From contig JAGTXO010000004.1 in the NCBI GenBank assembly GCA_019448385.1, positions 1,302,001 through 1,366,000 on the forward strand: a DNA stretch of 64,000 nt, in the 5' to 3' direction. The position numbers and the translations under genes were made by a program. Positions 10,765 through 20,554 of the stretch are shown here, piece by piece. Each line of letters starts with the position of its first letter. Position 1 is the first letter of the stretch. Source of the DNA: Diacronema lutheri. Taxonomy: Eukaryota; Haptophyta; Pavlovophyceae; Pavlovales; Pavlovaceae. A model generated the notes under the pieces. The model was not told where the DNA came from. It was given only the letters and a program-made list of their open reading frames with translations, and ran no database searches.

Positions 10765-11949
10765 ATGGGCCGAAAGGAGAAGATCGCCAAGGCCGCCGAG
10801 GCGGCGATGAACGCCGAACTCGACGCGAGCACGACGGAGCGGATCGCCGACGTTGCGGCCAAGGACGTGCGGCCGGCGGCGATGGGCAAGGGCGAGGAGC
10901 AGCTCTTCGAGAAGAAGATGAGCAAGGATGAGAAGAAGGCGCTGGCGGCGCAGAAGAAGGCCGAGCGCGAGGCCAAGAAGAAGGCCACCAAGGGTGACGC
11001 TTCGGAGGCCGGCGGCGAGGACGACGCGGACGCCGACGACGCCGCCGAGGGCGGCGCGGCCAAGGGCGCCAACGGCGCGGCCAAGGGCAGCGAGCCGTCA
11101 GCGCCGAGCGCGCCAGCCGCGCCCGGTGCGCTGGACACGTGCGTGTGCTCGGGCGTGCTCACCTCGCGCAAGGACTCGCGCGACGTGAAGCTTGAAAACT
11201 TCTCGATCTCCGTGCACGGCAAGCAGCTCTTCGACGACTGCACGTTTGAGCTCAACTACGGGCGGAGGTACGGGCTGATCGGGCTGAACGGTTCGGGCAA
11301 GTCGACGCTGCTCTCGGTGCTCGCTGCGCGGATGGTCGAGATCCCCGAGCACCTCGATATCTGGCATTTGCACGAGGAGGCGAAGCCATCCGATCGGACA
11401 GCGCTCGAGTCGGTGATCGACGTCGTGCGCGACGAGCAGACGCGGCTTGAGAAGCTCGAGGAGACGATCCTCGAGACGCAGGGCGGTGACTCGCCCGCGC
11501 TTGAGGAGATCTACGAGAAGCTTGAGAAGCTCGACCCTGCCACCTTTGAAAAGCGAGCGGGCGAGCTGCTGAATGGCCTCGGCTTCACGCAGACGCAGGC
11601 ATGCCGCCCCCCCCCCCCCCCCCCTCCCTCTCCCTGAGCCCACGTGCGCCTTTTCCTCCGCCCCCGCCGCGCGCGCACGCGGCCGGCTGCGGCCTTGTCG
11701 TGGCGCGCGCGCCCGTCCGCGAGGCAGCCATGGACCGACGCGGCCTCCCGAGCGGGAGCGCGCGCGCAGAAAGTTGAGCGCAGCCATGCTGCTGCCCCCC
11801 CCCCCCCCCCCCCCCCTCCCCTCCCCTCCCACCCTCCTTCCCTTGCACACCGGCTGCACAGATGCACAAGATGACCAAGGACATGTCGGGAGGCTGGCGG
11901 ATGCGCGTTGCGCTCGCGCAGGCGCTCTTCGTCTCGCCGTCCATCCTGT

Positions 11950-11982
<33 letters not shown>

Positions 11983-13900
11983 GCGCGTGCGTGTGGCTCG
12001 AGAACTACTTGTCCACGTACCCGCGCTGCCTGCTCGTCATCTCGCACTCGCAGGACTTCCTCAACGGCGTGTGCACGAACATGATGCACCTGACCGTGCA
12101 GGGCAAGCTGCAGTACTACGGCGGCAACTACGAGGCCTTCGTACGCGCACACGCTGCGCATGGCGGCGCGCACGTCCGACCCGCGTGCGCGGCGCCCGCC
12201 CCCGCTCGCGCGGCGCGGCTCGACCGACCGCCGCTCGCGCGCTCCGGCCGCGCGGTGCGCTCACCACGCCAGGTGCGCACGCGCGAGGAGCTCGAGATCA
12301 ACCAGATGAAGCGCTACGAGAAGGAGCAGGCGGACATCAAGCACATCAAGGAGTTCATCGCGTCGTGCGGCACCTACGCGAACATGCGCAAGCAGGCCGA
12401 GTCGAAGCAGAAGATCATCGACAAGATGGTCGAGGCGGGGCTCGTCGAGAAGGCGCGCGCGCGCCCATGCAACGCGCGTGCGTGCGCGCGCGGCCGCTGA
12501 GCGCGCGCGCGCCGTCCGCGCGCTCATGCCGCATGCACGCCGCGTGCGTGCCGCGTCAACAGGTGGTGCCCGACCCGGTCTACCGCTTCCGCTTCCCCGA
12601 GTGCGACTCGCTGCCCCCGCCCGTCCTCGGCTTTAAGGACGTGTCCTTCTCCTACTCGGGCAAGAAGGAGGACTACCTCTACCAAAATTTGAACTTTGGC
12701 ATCGACCTCGACTCGCGCATCGCACTGTGCGTCCGCCGCGCGGGCGCCGCCCGTTGGCTCGCGCCGCGCGCCGCGTGCTCTCCTCCGCGCAAGCACTTGC
12801 GCCACCGTCCTACCAGCTGCCTGCATGCACGCCCCGCCTCCCGCCTCGTGCGCTCACCCACCGTTGCGACGCTCCGACCCGCCTCGCGCCGGCCCCGATG
12901 CGCGCGCGCAGCGTCGGCCCAAACGGCGCGGGCAAGTCAACGCTGCTCAAGCTGATGCTCGGCTGGATCACGCCCGTCGAGGGCGAGGTGCAGAAGAACG
13001 GCCACCTGCGCATCGGTCAGTACAACCAGCACTCGGAAGACCAGCTCGACTTGCAAAAGTCGCCCTACGAGTTTTTGCGCGACCTCTACCCGAACGGGAT
13101 CGTAACGGCAAACGGGCTCGAGCGGCTGGATGTGGAGCAATGGCGGCAGAAGCTCGGCCAGTTTGGTGCGCGCCAATGGCGTGGGCGCCAATGGCGTGGG
13201 CGCCACCGCCGCGCGAGCGCCGCGCGCGCCCCGCGCCGCCCGAGCGCGCTCACGCGTTCGCGCGCCCCGCGCCGCCCGAGCGCGCTCACGCGTTCGCGCG
13301 CCCCGCGCCGCCCGAGCGCGCTCACGCGTTGGCGCGCCTCGCTGCCGCCGCCGCGCGCGCGCGCAGGCGTCACCGGCGAGCGGCAGCTGGAGCCCATGTT
13401 CAAGATGTCGCACGGCCTGCTCACGCGCGTCGTCTTCTGCCTCATCTCGCTGCGCAACCCGCACATCCTGCTGCTCGACGAGCCGACCAACCACTTGGAC
13501 ATGTCCTGCATTGACTCGCTCGCTGACGCGATCAATTGCTTCCCGGGAGGACTCGTGCTCGTCTCGCACGACTTCAGGCTGATCGGGCAGGTGGCCAAGG
13601 AGATCTGGGTCTGCGACAACAAGAACGTTGGGCCGTGGAAGGTGCGCACGCACGCCGCTGCGCCGCGCGCGCCCGCGCTCGCTTCTTCGCGCGCGTCGTT
13701 CGTTCATCAAGCGCGCCATCCGTCAGCGCCCGAGGGGGGGGGAGGGGGGGGGGGGGGGGGGGGCAGTGCGAGCAGCGATGGCCTCGCCCTCACTTCATTT
13801 TTCGTGCGCGCACCCTGCCTTCCAATTATTCGATGACCCGCGGCCGCAGGGCGACATCCAATCGTACAAGAAGCACCTGCGCAAGCAGATGGGCCTCTGA
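10765..13900 (+). CDS. ABCF2/GCN20-type ATP-binding protein (no membrane domain)
   Basis: Soluble twin-ATPase ABC protein of the ABCF2 class. The family acts on ribosomes. Seven exons, 10765-11598, 11862-12140, 12273-12452, 12563-12726, 12912-13165, 13367-13641 and 13850-13900, give 678 aa. Each junction aligns residue-for-residue with the human ABCF2 pattern. There is a Lys-rich N-terminal arm (1-110). ATPase 1 has [18 protein letters not shown] and [12 protein letters not shown] Lys/Glu-rich linker follows. ATPase 2 has GPNGAGKST and [11 protein letters not shown], but the signature motif reads MSHGLLTR instead of LSDGQKCR. Introns 1 (11599) and 3 (12453) use GC donors, with no GT alternative in phase. 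Introns 1 and 6 hold long C and G homopolymers. The start at 10765 opens the conserved MGRKEKIAK arm; upstream codons lack an in-frame ATG. Confidence 0.9.
13225..13332 (+). repeat. 36-bp tandem repeat (x3) in ABCF2 intron 5
   Basis: Three 36-bp copies start at 13225, 13261 and 13297, inside the intron 13166-13366. Both repeat and intron are multiples of three and free of stops, so intron retention would insert a repeated [12 protein letters not shown] peptide between the second Walker A and signature regions. Confidence 0.85.
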
Positions 13901-14263
13901 ACGTGCCGGCGTGAGAGACGGCGACAAGGCCGTCGCGGCCCGGCGCAGCGAGCCTTCACCGGCTGTCGGGCGGCAGCCGGCAGGGCGTGCAGGCGGCGCC
14001 GCGCCGGGCGCCGTGGCCAGCGTGGGCAGCGGCCGCGAGGCGATCGGAGCTGGGCCCCCGCGTGTACAACTTGCCTGAAAAGTGCATTGCCAGGCCGCGT
14101 CGGCGGAAGTGAGCGGGCTCTGGCCTCTGGGGGCCCGCTCGTCGTCGCGAACTTCACAACTTCCTTCGGGCTTCCCCAAGAAGGGAGCAAGACAGTGGGT
14201 TTCTAAAAAAAATTTTAAAAAGGATTACCCATACAAGAAACAAGGAGGAAACAAATCGCAGGA
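13901..14263. other. Intergenic, ABCF2 3' end to carrier start
   Basis: No gene seen. The last 60 bases (about 14204-14260) contain A/T runs (TAAAAAAAATTTTAAAAAGG) that stand out against the GC-rich background. They probably belong to the promoter or 5' leader of the mitochondrial carrier gene. Confidence 0.5.
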
Positions 14264-15076
14264 ATGGCGCCACGCGACGGAGACTCGAGGCCCGTCGTTG
14301 GGACGCATGTGCTTCGGCTGGTGAACGGCGCGGCGGCGGGCGCCGTCTCAAAGACCGTGGTCTCACCGCTCGAGCGCATCCGCCTCGTTTCCCAGACGAC
14401 CGGCCCCGGTCTGAGCAGTATGGCGACGATTCGCCAGGTGCTCCACACGGAGGGGTGGATCGGCATGTGGCGCGGCAACGGCCTCTCCGTCGCGCGCGCA
14501 GCCAGCTCAAAGGCCATTCTCTTCTCGACGCAGGACGCGTTCCGCGTGTACCTGGGCAACGACTTTATCGCCGGCTCGTTTGCCGGCGTCGTTGCCACGC
14601 TCCTCACCTATCCGCTCGACCTGTTGCGGACGCGCGCGGCGGGCGGGATCGGGCAGGAGAGCGTCACGGCCGTCACGCAGCGCGTGGTGCGCGAGGGCGG
14701 CGCGATCGCGCTGTACCGTGGCGTGAGCGCGACCATGCTCGGTGCCGTCGCCTTTGAGGGCACGCGCTTCGGCTCCTTTGGCTGGCTCCAGGGCCGCACG
14801 CCCGACCACTGGCTCATGCCCGCGCTCAACGGCACGCTCGCGAGCCTCTGCGCCGGCGTGCTGCTCTACCCAAACGATACGATTCGGCGGCGAATCCAGT
14901 ACGCGAGCGAGCCGATCACATACTTGCACGCGATGCGCGCCCTCGTCCGCGAGGGCGGCATCGCACGTCTGTACCGCGGCGGCACTCTGTACGCGATCAA
15001 GAGCGTGCCGAGCGCTGCTGCGCAGTTTGGCGTCTACCACGGGCTCAAGCGGCTCACGGGAGACGCAAGTAAATAG
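14264..15076 (+). CDS. Mitochondrial carrier family (SLC25-type) transporter
   Basis: Single-exon, 270-aa protein with the threefold repeat of the mitochondrial carrier family. The inner-membrane transporters of this family exchange nucleotides, cofactors or metabolites. The three signature Px[DE]xx[KR] motifs are clear: P35-L-E-R-I-R, P117-L-D-L-L-R and P203-N-D-T-I-R. The first two repeats are followed by helix-2 motifs EGWIGMWRGN and EGGAIALYRG, the third by EGGIARLYRGG. The length is slightly short of the usual 290-320 aa. Substrate cannot be assigned; the MWRGN motif is common in the nucleotide/CoA carrier branch. ATG 14264 follows an AT-rich leader and is the first codon that gives repeat 1. 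The neighbour 152 bases downstream is the ADCK kinase, also probably organellar. Confidence 0.9.
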   Translation: MAPRDGDSRPVVGTHVLRLVNGAAAGAVSKTVVSPLERIRLVSQTTGPGLSSMATIRQVLHTEGWIGMWRGNGLSVARAASSKAILFSTQDAFRVYLGNDFIAGSFAGVVATLLTYPLDLLRTRAAGGIGQESVTAVTQRVVREGGAIALYRGVSATMLGAVAFEGTRFGSFGWLQGRTPDHWLMPALNGTLASLCAGVLLYPNDTIRRRIQYASEPITYLHAMRALVREGGIARLYRGGTLYAIKSVPSAAAQFGVYHGLKRLTGDASK

Positions 15077-15228
15077 GAGGATCATCTCGAGGCTCCACCT
15101 GGTCTTGGCGCCGCGCCGCAGGGACCTGGTCCCGGCGACACGCCGCCGGGACCTTGAGACGTAGTCCTGCGGTGTTGTGGACGGCCCCGATCCGCGATCG
15201 TCGTCGGCCAACGGCGAAGGAAAAGCAA

Positions 15229-17060
15229 ATGGGCCGCGCCTGGGCGGTGCTGGTCATATCGGCCCTCGCGGTGCGCGCGTCGGGCGCGAGCGCGCCGCCG
15301 CAGCCGCGGCGTCGATTGGACGGTGCGCTCGTCGATGCGCAGCCGTCGCGTCCGGCGCTCAACCGCGCGGCCATCCACGCGATGGAGCGCCGGCTCGACC
15401 GCGACTTGGAGCACATCGCGCTCGACTCGCACGCACCGACGCGCGTCGAGCTTGCGCTGCGCGCGCTCGCGCTCGCGCTCGTGTTCGCGCCGGTGCTCTG
15501 CACGGCGCCATTCGCCGCCATGTCCGCTTGGTTCTGCCGCGTCTATTGGTACGGCCTGCTCGCGCGCACGCTCGGCGCGGCGGGCGTCGCGTTCATCAAG
15601 TGGGCGCAATGGGCGTCCACGCGCACCGACCTGCTGCCCGAGGCGCTGTGCCACGAGTTGGGCGCGCTGCGATACAGCGCGCCGCGCCATTCGGCCCGCC
15701 ATTCCCGTCGCCTCGTCGAGCGAGCCGTCGGCCTCGCCCTCGAGAGCTACTTTGAATCGTTCGAGCTGCGGCCGATTGCGTCCGGCTCTATCGCACAGGT
15801 GCACGCCGCAACGCTTCACGGCCTCGCGGTGGCGGTCAAGGTGCGCCACCCGCGCGTGGTGGAGCGGATCGCGACCGACTTTACGCTGATGGAGTGCTTC
15901 GCCGCGCTCGTCAGCTCGCTTGGCCTCCTGCGCTGGTTCGACCTCGAGGAGACCGTGCGGCAGTTCTCCGCCGTGATCGGCGCGCAGACGCAGCTGCAGA
16001 CGGAGGCGCTGCACCTACGGCTGTGCCGGCGCAATTTTGCGCGCTGGCCCGACTGCGTCTTCCCGCGCCCGCTTCTTGCAACCGCCGAGGTCCTCATTGA
16101 GACCTTCGAGCCAGGCCGGCACGTCTCTGACTGGACGGACCCACCGCGCGGCGCGCCGGCCTCCGCCGCACCCACGGCCGCCGCGCCGGCGACCGCCGCG
16201 CACGCAGCCGAGCGGCGGCTTCTGCTCGAGCCACCCGCGCAGGCGCAGCGCGGCGCGAGCGAGCGCGCGCTCGCCCCGGCCGCGCCTCCGCCCGGCGAGG
16301 CGTGTCTGTCGGTTTCTTCTGCGCATTTTGTCGTTACACGCGGCGAGGATGTCTACCTCAAGATGCTGCTGCAGGACAACCTGATGCACGCGGACTTGCA
16401 TCCGGGCAACATCTTGCTGCGCGAGGCGGAGCGCCGCGTGCGCGCCGACCGCCCGTCCGCCATCGTTTTTGTCGACCTGGGGTGCGCGCCGCGCCGCGGA
16501 GACGCGCCGTTGCGTCCGCGGCGCAGAGGCACGCGGCGAACGTTTGGGTGCTGATTGCGCCGCGCCTCGCGCCGCGCAGCATGGTCGCCATCCTGACCGT
16601 TGAGGAGCGCGAGCACTTCCTTGGCCTGCTCGTGGCGATGGGCCATGGCGACGGCCGTGCGGCTGCTGGGCACGTGCTCGCCTTCGCGGCCGAGCAGCCC
16701 AACGCGGACGCGGACGCGTTCACAGCCGAGATGGGCGCGCTCTTTGAGCGCGCGTGCCGCGGGTACGGCACCGCGCCCGACTTTGGCGAGGTCGTGCGCG
16801 GCATCCTCGCCGCCGTACGCACACACCGCGTGCGGCTCGGCTCAAACTACATGACGCTTATTATCAACGCGCTGTGCCTGGACGCGATGGCGCGCAAGCT
16901 GCAGCCGAGCTACAACGTGCTCGACGCGTCCAAGCCGCTGCTCGAGCTGCACGCGCGCACGCCCCGCCGGCTGTTCTCCCTCCTCCTGCCCGTCGCGCGA
17001 TTCGTCAAGGCGCGGATCGACGCGCGCCACCTGCGCAGGCTGGTGCGCTCGAGGCATTGA
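15229..17060 (+). CDS. ABC1/ADCK (UbiB-like) atypical kinase, ADCK2-like
   Basis: Two exons (15229-16481, 16580-17060; GT-AG intron, phase 2) encode 577 aa. UbiB-family atypical kinases support coenzyme Q or isoprenoid lipid metabolism in mitochondria or plastids. Visible family motifs: the KxGQ equivalent IKWAQWASTR (K124), the Ala/Ser-rich nucleotide loop IASGSIAQVH (about 183-191), VAVK (K204), catalytic loop HADLHPGN (H387), and DLG metal-binding (D416) reaching GMVAIL exactly across the intron. The N-terminus is a hydrophobic signal or transit sequence (residues 1-20), with another hydrophobic segment near 85-105. An Ala/Pro-rich insert (about 310-355) separates the lobes. KWAQW replaces the classical KLGQ, as in some ADCK2 relatives. 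The exact substrate is unknown. Confidence 0.85.
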
Positions 17061-17394
17061 CGAGGCGCTGACCGACGCTGCGGCCTCTCCGCTGGATCTC
17101 GCGGGCCCGGTGCAGGTCCTGTTTTAGCCGAGCGTCTTGAGCGCACGCCGCGCTCAGTTGTCCGCGCGGCGCGCGGCAGTCGCCACGCGCTGCGCGGTGA
17201 GCGCGCGCATCTTGCCGTCGAGCGGCGCGCGCGCGCGCTCGGCGGCACCTCCGCCCATGCTGCCGCCGCCCCCCCCAGCCGTGAGCCCACGCTCCTGCGC
17301 GGGCGGCGTCCACCCGAATGTTGGCGCGCGGGGTCGGAGCGCCGCCGCGCGCGGGCACGCACAGAACACATTGCCCCCTCTCGCGCGAGGGCGC
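17061..17394. other. Convergent 3' region; possible extra minus-strand exon
   Basis: This is the gap between two converging genes. On the minus strand, 17154-17294 is an open segment preceded by a good acceptor (GCCCGCGCAG). It ends in a stop and could be an alternative 3' exon of the gene at 17395-18489. I could not find a donor of matching phase that I trust. Confidence 0.25.
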
Positions 17395-18489
17395 CTACCC
17401 GCGGTCGAGGGGGCAGGTGCGCTCGCGAGACGCCACGTTCGCCGCGCGGCACGTGCGGCCGACGAGCGCGCCGGCGCCGAGCGTTGCGACCACCTTGCGC
17501 GGCACGCCGTCGTCGTCCGGGATGATGAAGACGTTTGCGGCCCGCGCGCACGCCGCACCGGCGATGGCAGGTGCGCCGATGGCCGAGGGCGCGCCGGCGA
17601 CAATGCCGGTCAGGTTGGCGCAAAGCACGGCGTCGGCGCGGCGCGTCGCGGCGCGCGAGAGCTCACCGATGAGCGCCGTGTCGTTGCGCAGCTGCTGCCG
17701 CCGGCGCGCGACGTCCGCCGCGCGCAGCAGCACCACACTGCGCGGGATCAGGTGGACGCTCACGTTCGCCGCGCGCAGCACGATGCCAAGCCGGCACTCG
17801 GGGCACCAGCTGGGCGAGCGCCACGAGCGTATGAGCCGCGCGAAGCCATTGTCCGCGTAGCTCCTCAAGAAGCCCTCGTAGTAGGTGGCTGCCGCGCCGC
17901 GCGTGAGAACAGCAAAAGTGTCCTTGACGCACAGCCGCGGCACGTTCGTGTCGTGGCAGCCGCCGAGCCAGTTTGAGTAAACGCGCTCGTCGCTTGGCGG
18001 CGGCAGGTTGAGCATGACCTGGAAGTGCACCACGTCGTCCGTGCGCATGCGCACGACCCAGTCAAAGCGCGCGCCGACTTCGTGCTCGCGCGCGACGACG
18101 CGCTCAAACGCGAGAGCGTTGCCCACGGCCAAATTGAGGCTGTTGCGCCGGTTCATCGGCGCGACGCGATAAGAAGCGTGCTCGACCCCCGAGTAGCGGC
18201 TCACATGCACGCCCGGCGGCAGCGCCGCGCGCACCGCGCCCACGTGCGAAACGTTTGGGCTGCCGAAGTGGAGGAACGTCTCGAGCACGTCGTCCGGCCG
18301 CGCGAGCAGCACAGCGGAGAGGACGGACGGCGAAGCAAAGCGCCAGGTGCGCAGCAGGCCCGTGACGCACGCTGCAATGCGCACCGGCCTGCGCGCACCT
18401 GGCGCTTTGCTTCCCCGTCCGTCCTCTCCGCTGTGCTGCTCGTCGCCCATCTCCTCCATAGTTGGTCCAAAAGATTGTTGATTACTCAT
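17395..18489 (-). CDS. Glycosyltransferase-like protein of unknown specificity
   Basis: Open frame of 364 codons from ATG 18489. The core (about residue 36 on) begins RIAACVTGLLRTWRF and carries WVVRMRTDDVVHF near 155, which looks like the DxD-type metal/sugar-nucleotide site of a GT-A fold. It is followed by WLGGCHDTN and WCPEC segments. I infer a Golgi-type glycosyltransferase, but no named family is certain and no membrane anchor is visible. The first about 35 residues come from one arm of an inverted repeat that copies the gene's own downstream sequence (18303-18442), so the native start may be lost or altered. The 3' end may also continue into a further exon at 17154-17294. A transposon lies about 95 bases upstream. 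Confidence 0.55.
   Translation of the reverse strand: MSNQQSFGPTMEEMGDEQHSGEDGRGSKAPGARRPVRIAACVTGLLRTWRFASPSVLSAVLLARPDDVLETFLHFGSPNVSHVGAVRAALPPGVHVSRYSGVEHASYRVAPMNRRNSLNLAVGNALAFERVVAREHEVGARFDWVVRMRTDDVVHFQVMLNLPPPSDERVYSNWLGGCHDTNVPRLCVKDTFAVLTRGAAATYYEGFLRSYADNGFARLIRSWRSPSWCPECRLGIVLRAANVSVHLIPRSVVLLRAADVARRRQQLRNDTALIGELSRAATRRADAVLCANLTGIVAGAPSAIGAPAIAGAACARAANVFIIPDDDGVPRKVVATLGAGALVGRTCRAANVASRERTCPLDRG
18303..18442. repeat. About 57-bp inverted repeat (hairpin) inside 5' part of the gene
   Basis: Bases 18303-18360 are almost exactly the reverse complement of 18386-18442, with a 25-base spacer. The right arm supplies the upstream N-terminal codons of the glycosyltransferase-like gene and the left arm its conserved core. 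The event therefore looks like a templated inverted duplication of coding sequence, close to a transposon. Confidence 0.85.
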
Positions 18490-18583
18490 ATACACATATC
18501 CTGGAGACCCCTCAGCTTTTTAAAACAGAGCTGAGGTGGACACCGAGCCCTGGGATGCTATAATCCGAACGATTTTTACTCAT

Positions 18584-20390
18584 ATACTAACGACGCTTAC
18601 AGGCGGGTCAGCAGGAGGGGCGCGCACGGGGCCGAGGCTGGACAAACGGAGCGAGCGAAAGGGCGCACGCAACATCAGGCCGAAATCAGGGCGTCGCCAA
18701 TTGGTCGTAGTCACCCGCCTCCCATGCGGCGAAGCGCGCGGCAAGCTGTTTGCCTACCCTCACTTTGTCGGCGCGGGTCGCGCGTAGGAGGAGCGCTGGC
18801 AGCAGGAGAAGCATCTTCAGCGCGCGTTCTGTCGCCGGCTGGCGTGCGCCGTGGCCGCCGGTGCCCTCGTCCGCCTCGGCGTCGCGAAGCTTGTGGATCA
18901 CCTGCACGAAAGCCGCGGCGAAGCGCTCCGAAAAGTCGTGCGGCACGCTGACCAGCATCGGGACGGCCGAGTCAGGCGCCAGACCCGCGGCCTGCATGAC
19001 GGTGAGGTGGTCCAGCGCCGCGTACGTGCCGCCCTGCATCGACCGGTGCGCCGTGGCCGGCGGCATGACGGGGTCTGCGCGGCTAGCCCCGGCACGGTGC
19101 CGCTGCCGCCGGCCGCGCGCGCCGGCATCATCGCCGCCGGCGTGCCCGTCGTCGACGACGTCGACGTCGTCGTCGCCGCCGGCGCCCCGCTCGTCCTCGT
19201 CTCCGTCCCGCGGTGGTGGCGGCGGCGGAGGGGGCGGCGGTGGCGGCGGGTAGGGCGGCGGAGGCGGCCCCTGCGGTGGCCCCTGCTGGCCCTGTGCCGG
19301 ACGCCGGAACGTGCGCGGGGCTGGCCGTGACGGCGGCGCGCTTGCGCGGGGGGAGGAGCCCGTCCCTTGTGATGGCCCGCCCGTGGCCGCACGGGTGCGC
19401 GCCGACGGGCGGTCCGCCCCGTCACGGCCGCGTCTGTCGCCGACCTGCGGTGACAGCCGGTGCGCTTCCTGCCGCAGCCTCTCGGCGGCGAGCATCGCAA
19501 CTCCCCGATGCCCGTGGAACGCCGCCTCACGTCCGTGGTGCGCGACGCGCAGACCCGTGCACACATCCGCCGCCATGTCGCAGGCGAAGACCTCGACGGG
19601 CGACGGCTCCGCGGCCCGCCGCCCGCCGCCCTGCGCGGGTCCGACGAGCTGCCAGCCCGTCACGCGCGGCGGAGCGAGAGGTGCCACGACGAGCTCGGGC
19701 GTGCCCCCGGTGAGGATCGCCAATGCGCGGAGCGCCAATTCGCGCAGGCGGGACGCCATGAACTCGTGCACAACCGTCGTCTGCGCGCACCAAAGCTTGT
19801 CCGGGTGCAGGCCGCGTGCGAGCGCGCGATGGAAGTTGGACTTGCCAATGCGTGCCCACTCTGCAGGCGTGGCGTCCGACCCAGGCCGCTCCGAATGGGG
19901 CAGGTTCGCGAGCACGTGCTTCGCCGTCGCCGTGTCGACAAAATCGGGGCCGAGCCGGTGCGAAACGAGGTAGTCGTAGATCCCCGTGTACGAGGTGACG
20001 ATGGCCTGCAGGTGGCGGAGCCGGGTGGCGACCATCGGCGCGATTGCGAAAGGCTGCGGCATCTCCGCCACCGGGGGCATGAGCGCCAGTGGCCTCCCTG
20101 CCATATCCGCGAGCCCGACAAGGCCGCGGCGAGCAGGGAGGCCGTTACTTTGACATCTTGATTACTCATGTATAGGGGCCGGCGAGGGGTGGCTAGGCGT
20201 GTGTGGGTGTCCGCCCATGACGCGTCCTGCCACGTCCTTGCCGTCCCGGCCGTTCCCGCTGCCGGCGTGCACAGGGTCGACGCCCTGATTTCGGCCTGAT
20301 GTTGCGTGCGCCCTTTCGCTCGCTCCGTTTGTCCAGCCTCGGCCCCGTGCGCGCCCCTCCTGCTGACCCGCCTGTAAGCGTCGTTAGTAT
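18584..20390. mobile_element. DNA transposon with 113-bp terminal inverted repeats
   Basis: The ends 18584-18696 and 20278-20390 are near-perfect inverted repeats starting ATACTAACGACGCTTAC. The 7-bp sequence TACTCAT flanks both sides (18577-18583 and 20391-20397), fitting a target-site duplication. The 1.8-kb element encodes one long minus-strand ORF (18686-20104) with no recognisable DDE transposase, so it may be non-autonomous or of an unfamiliar class. The motif TTGATTACTCAT also occurs just outside (about 18480) and inside (about 20157), which hints at nested or staggered insertions. Confidence 0.75.
18686..20104 (-). CDS. Transposon-borne ORF, unknown protein
   Basis: ATG at 20104 opens a 472-aa frame filling the transposon and ending inside its left terminal repeat. 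The N-terminal 160 residues look globular (MVATRLRHLQAIVTSYTG, DYLVSHRLGPDFVDTATAKH). The middle is Pro-rich with a polyproline run followed by an acidic Asp/Glu patch. The C-terminal segment (LLLLPALLLR, RADKVRVG, RFAAWEAGDYDQL) resembles the short linker that precedes reverse transcriptase domains in some retroelements, but no polymerase, endonuclease or transposase motif follows. I cannot name the family. It may be a structural (gag-like) or truncated protein. Confidence 0.5.
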   Translation of the reverse strand: MAGRPLALMPPVAEMPQPFAIAPMVATRLRHLQAIVTSYTGIYDYLVSHRLGPDFVDTATAKHVLANLPHSERPGSDATPAEWARIGKSNFHRALARGLHPDKLWCAQTTVVHEFMASRLRELALRALAILTGGTPELVVAPLAPPRVTGWQLVGPAQGGGRRAAEPSPVEVFACDMAADVCTGLRVAHHGREAAFHGHRGVAMLAAERLRQEAHRLSPQVGDRRGRDGADRPSARTRAATGGPSQGTGSSPRASAPPSRPAPRTFRRPAQGQQGPPQGPPPPPYPPPPPPPPPPPPPRDGDEDERGAGGDDDVDVVDDGHAGGDDAGARGRRQRHRAGASRADPVMPPATAHRSMQGGTYAALDHLTVMQAAGLAPDSAVPMLVSVPHDFSERFAAAFVQVIHKLRDAEADEGTGGHGARQPATERALKMLLLLPALLLRATRADKVRVGKQLAARFAAWEAGDYDQLATP

Positions 20391-20554
20391 TACTCATGTA
20401 TTGAATCATGCAATATATCCAACGTTTTAGTATGCATTTTTGAACAGCTGCGAGGCGCCGTGGTCCCCGTCGGCGCGGCGCGCGCCGGCGCGGCCGTGCC
20501 GGCCGGCAGCTTCGAAACGCCGGCTGCCTTGACGACGCCTGCCTTTGCCATCCA

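Noticed and set aside
16910-17623. Minus-strand frames overlapping the ADCK 3' end
   Set aside because: Arg-rich shadow frames. Only the short 17154-17294 segment looks exon-like, and it has no phase-matched donor.
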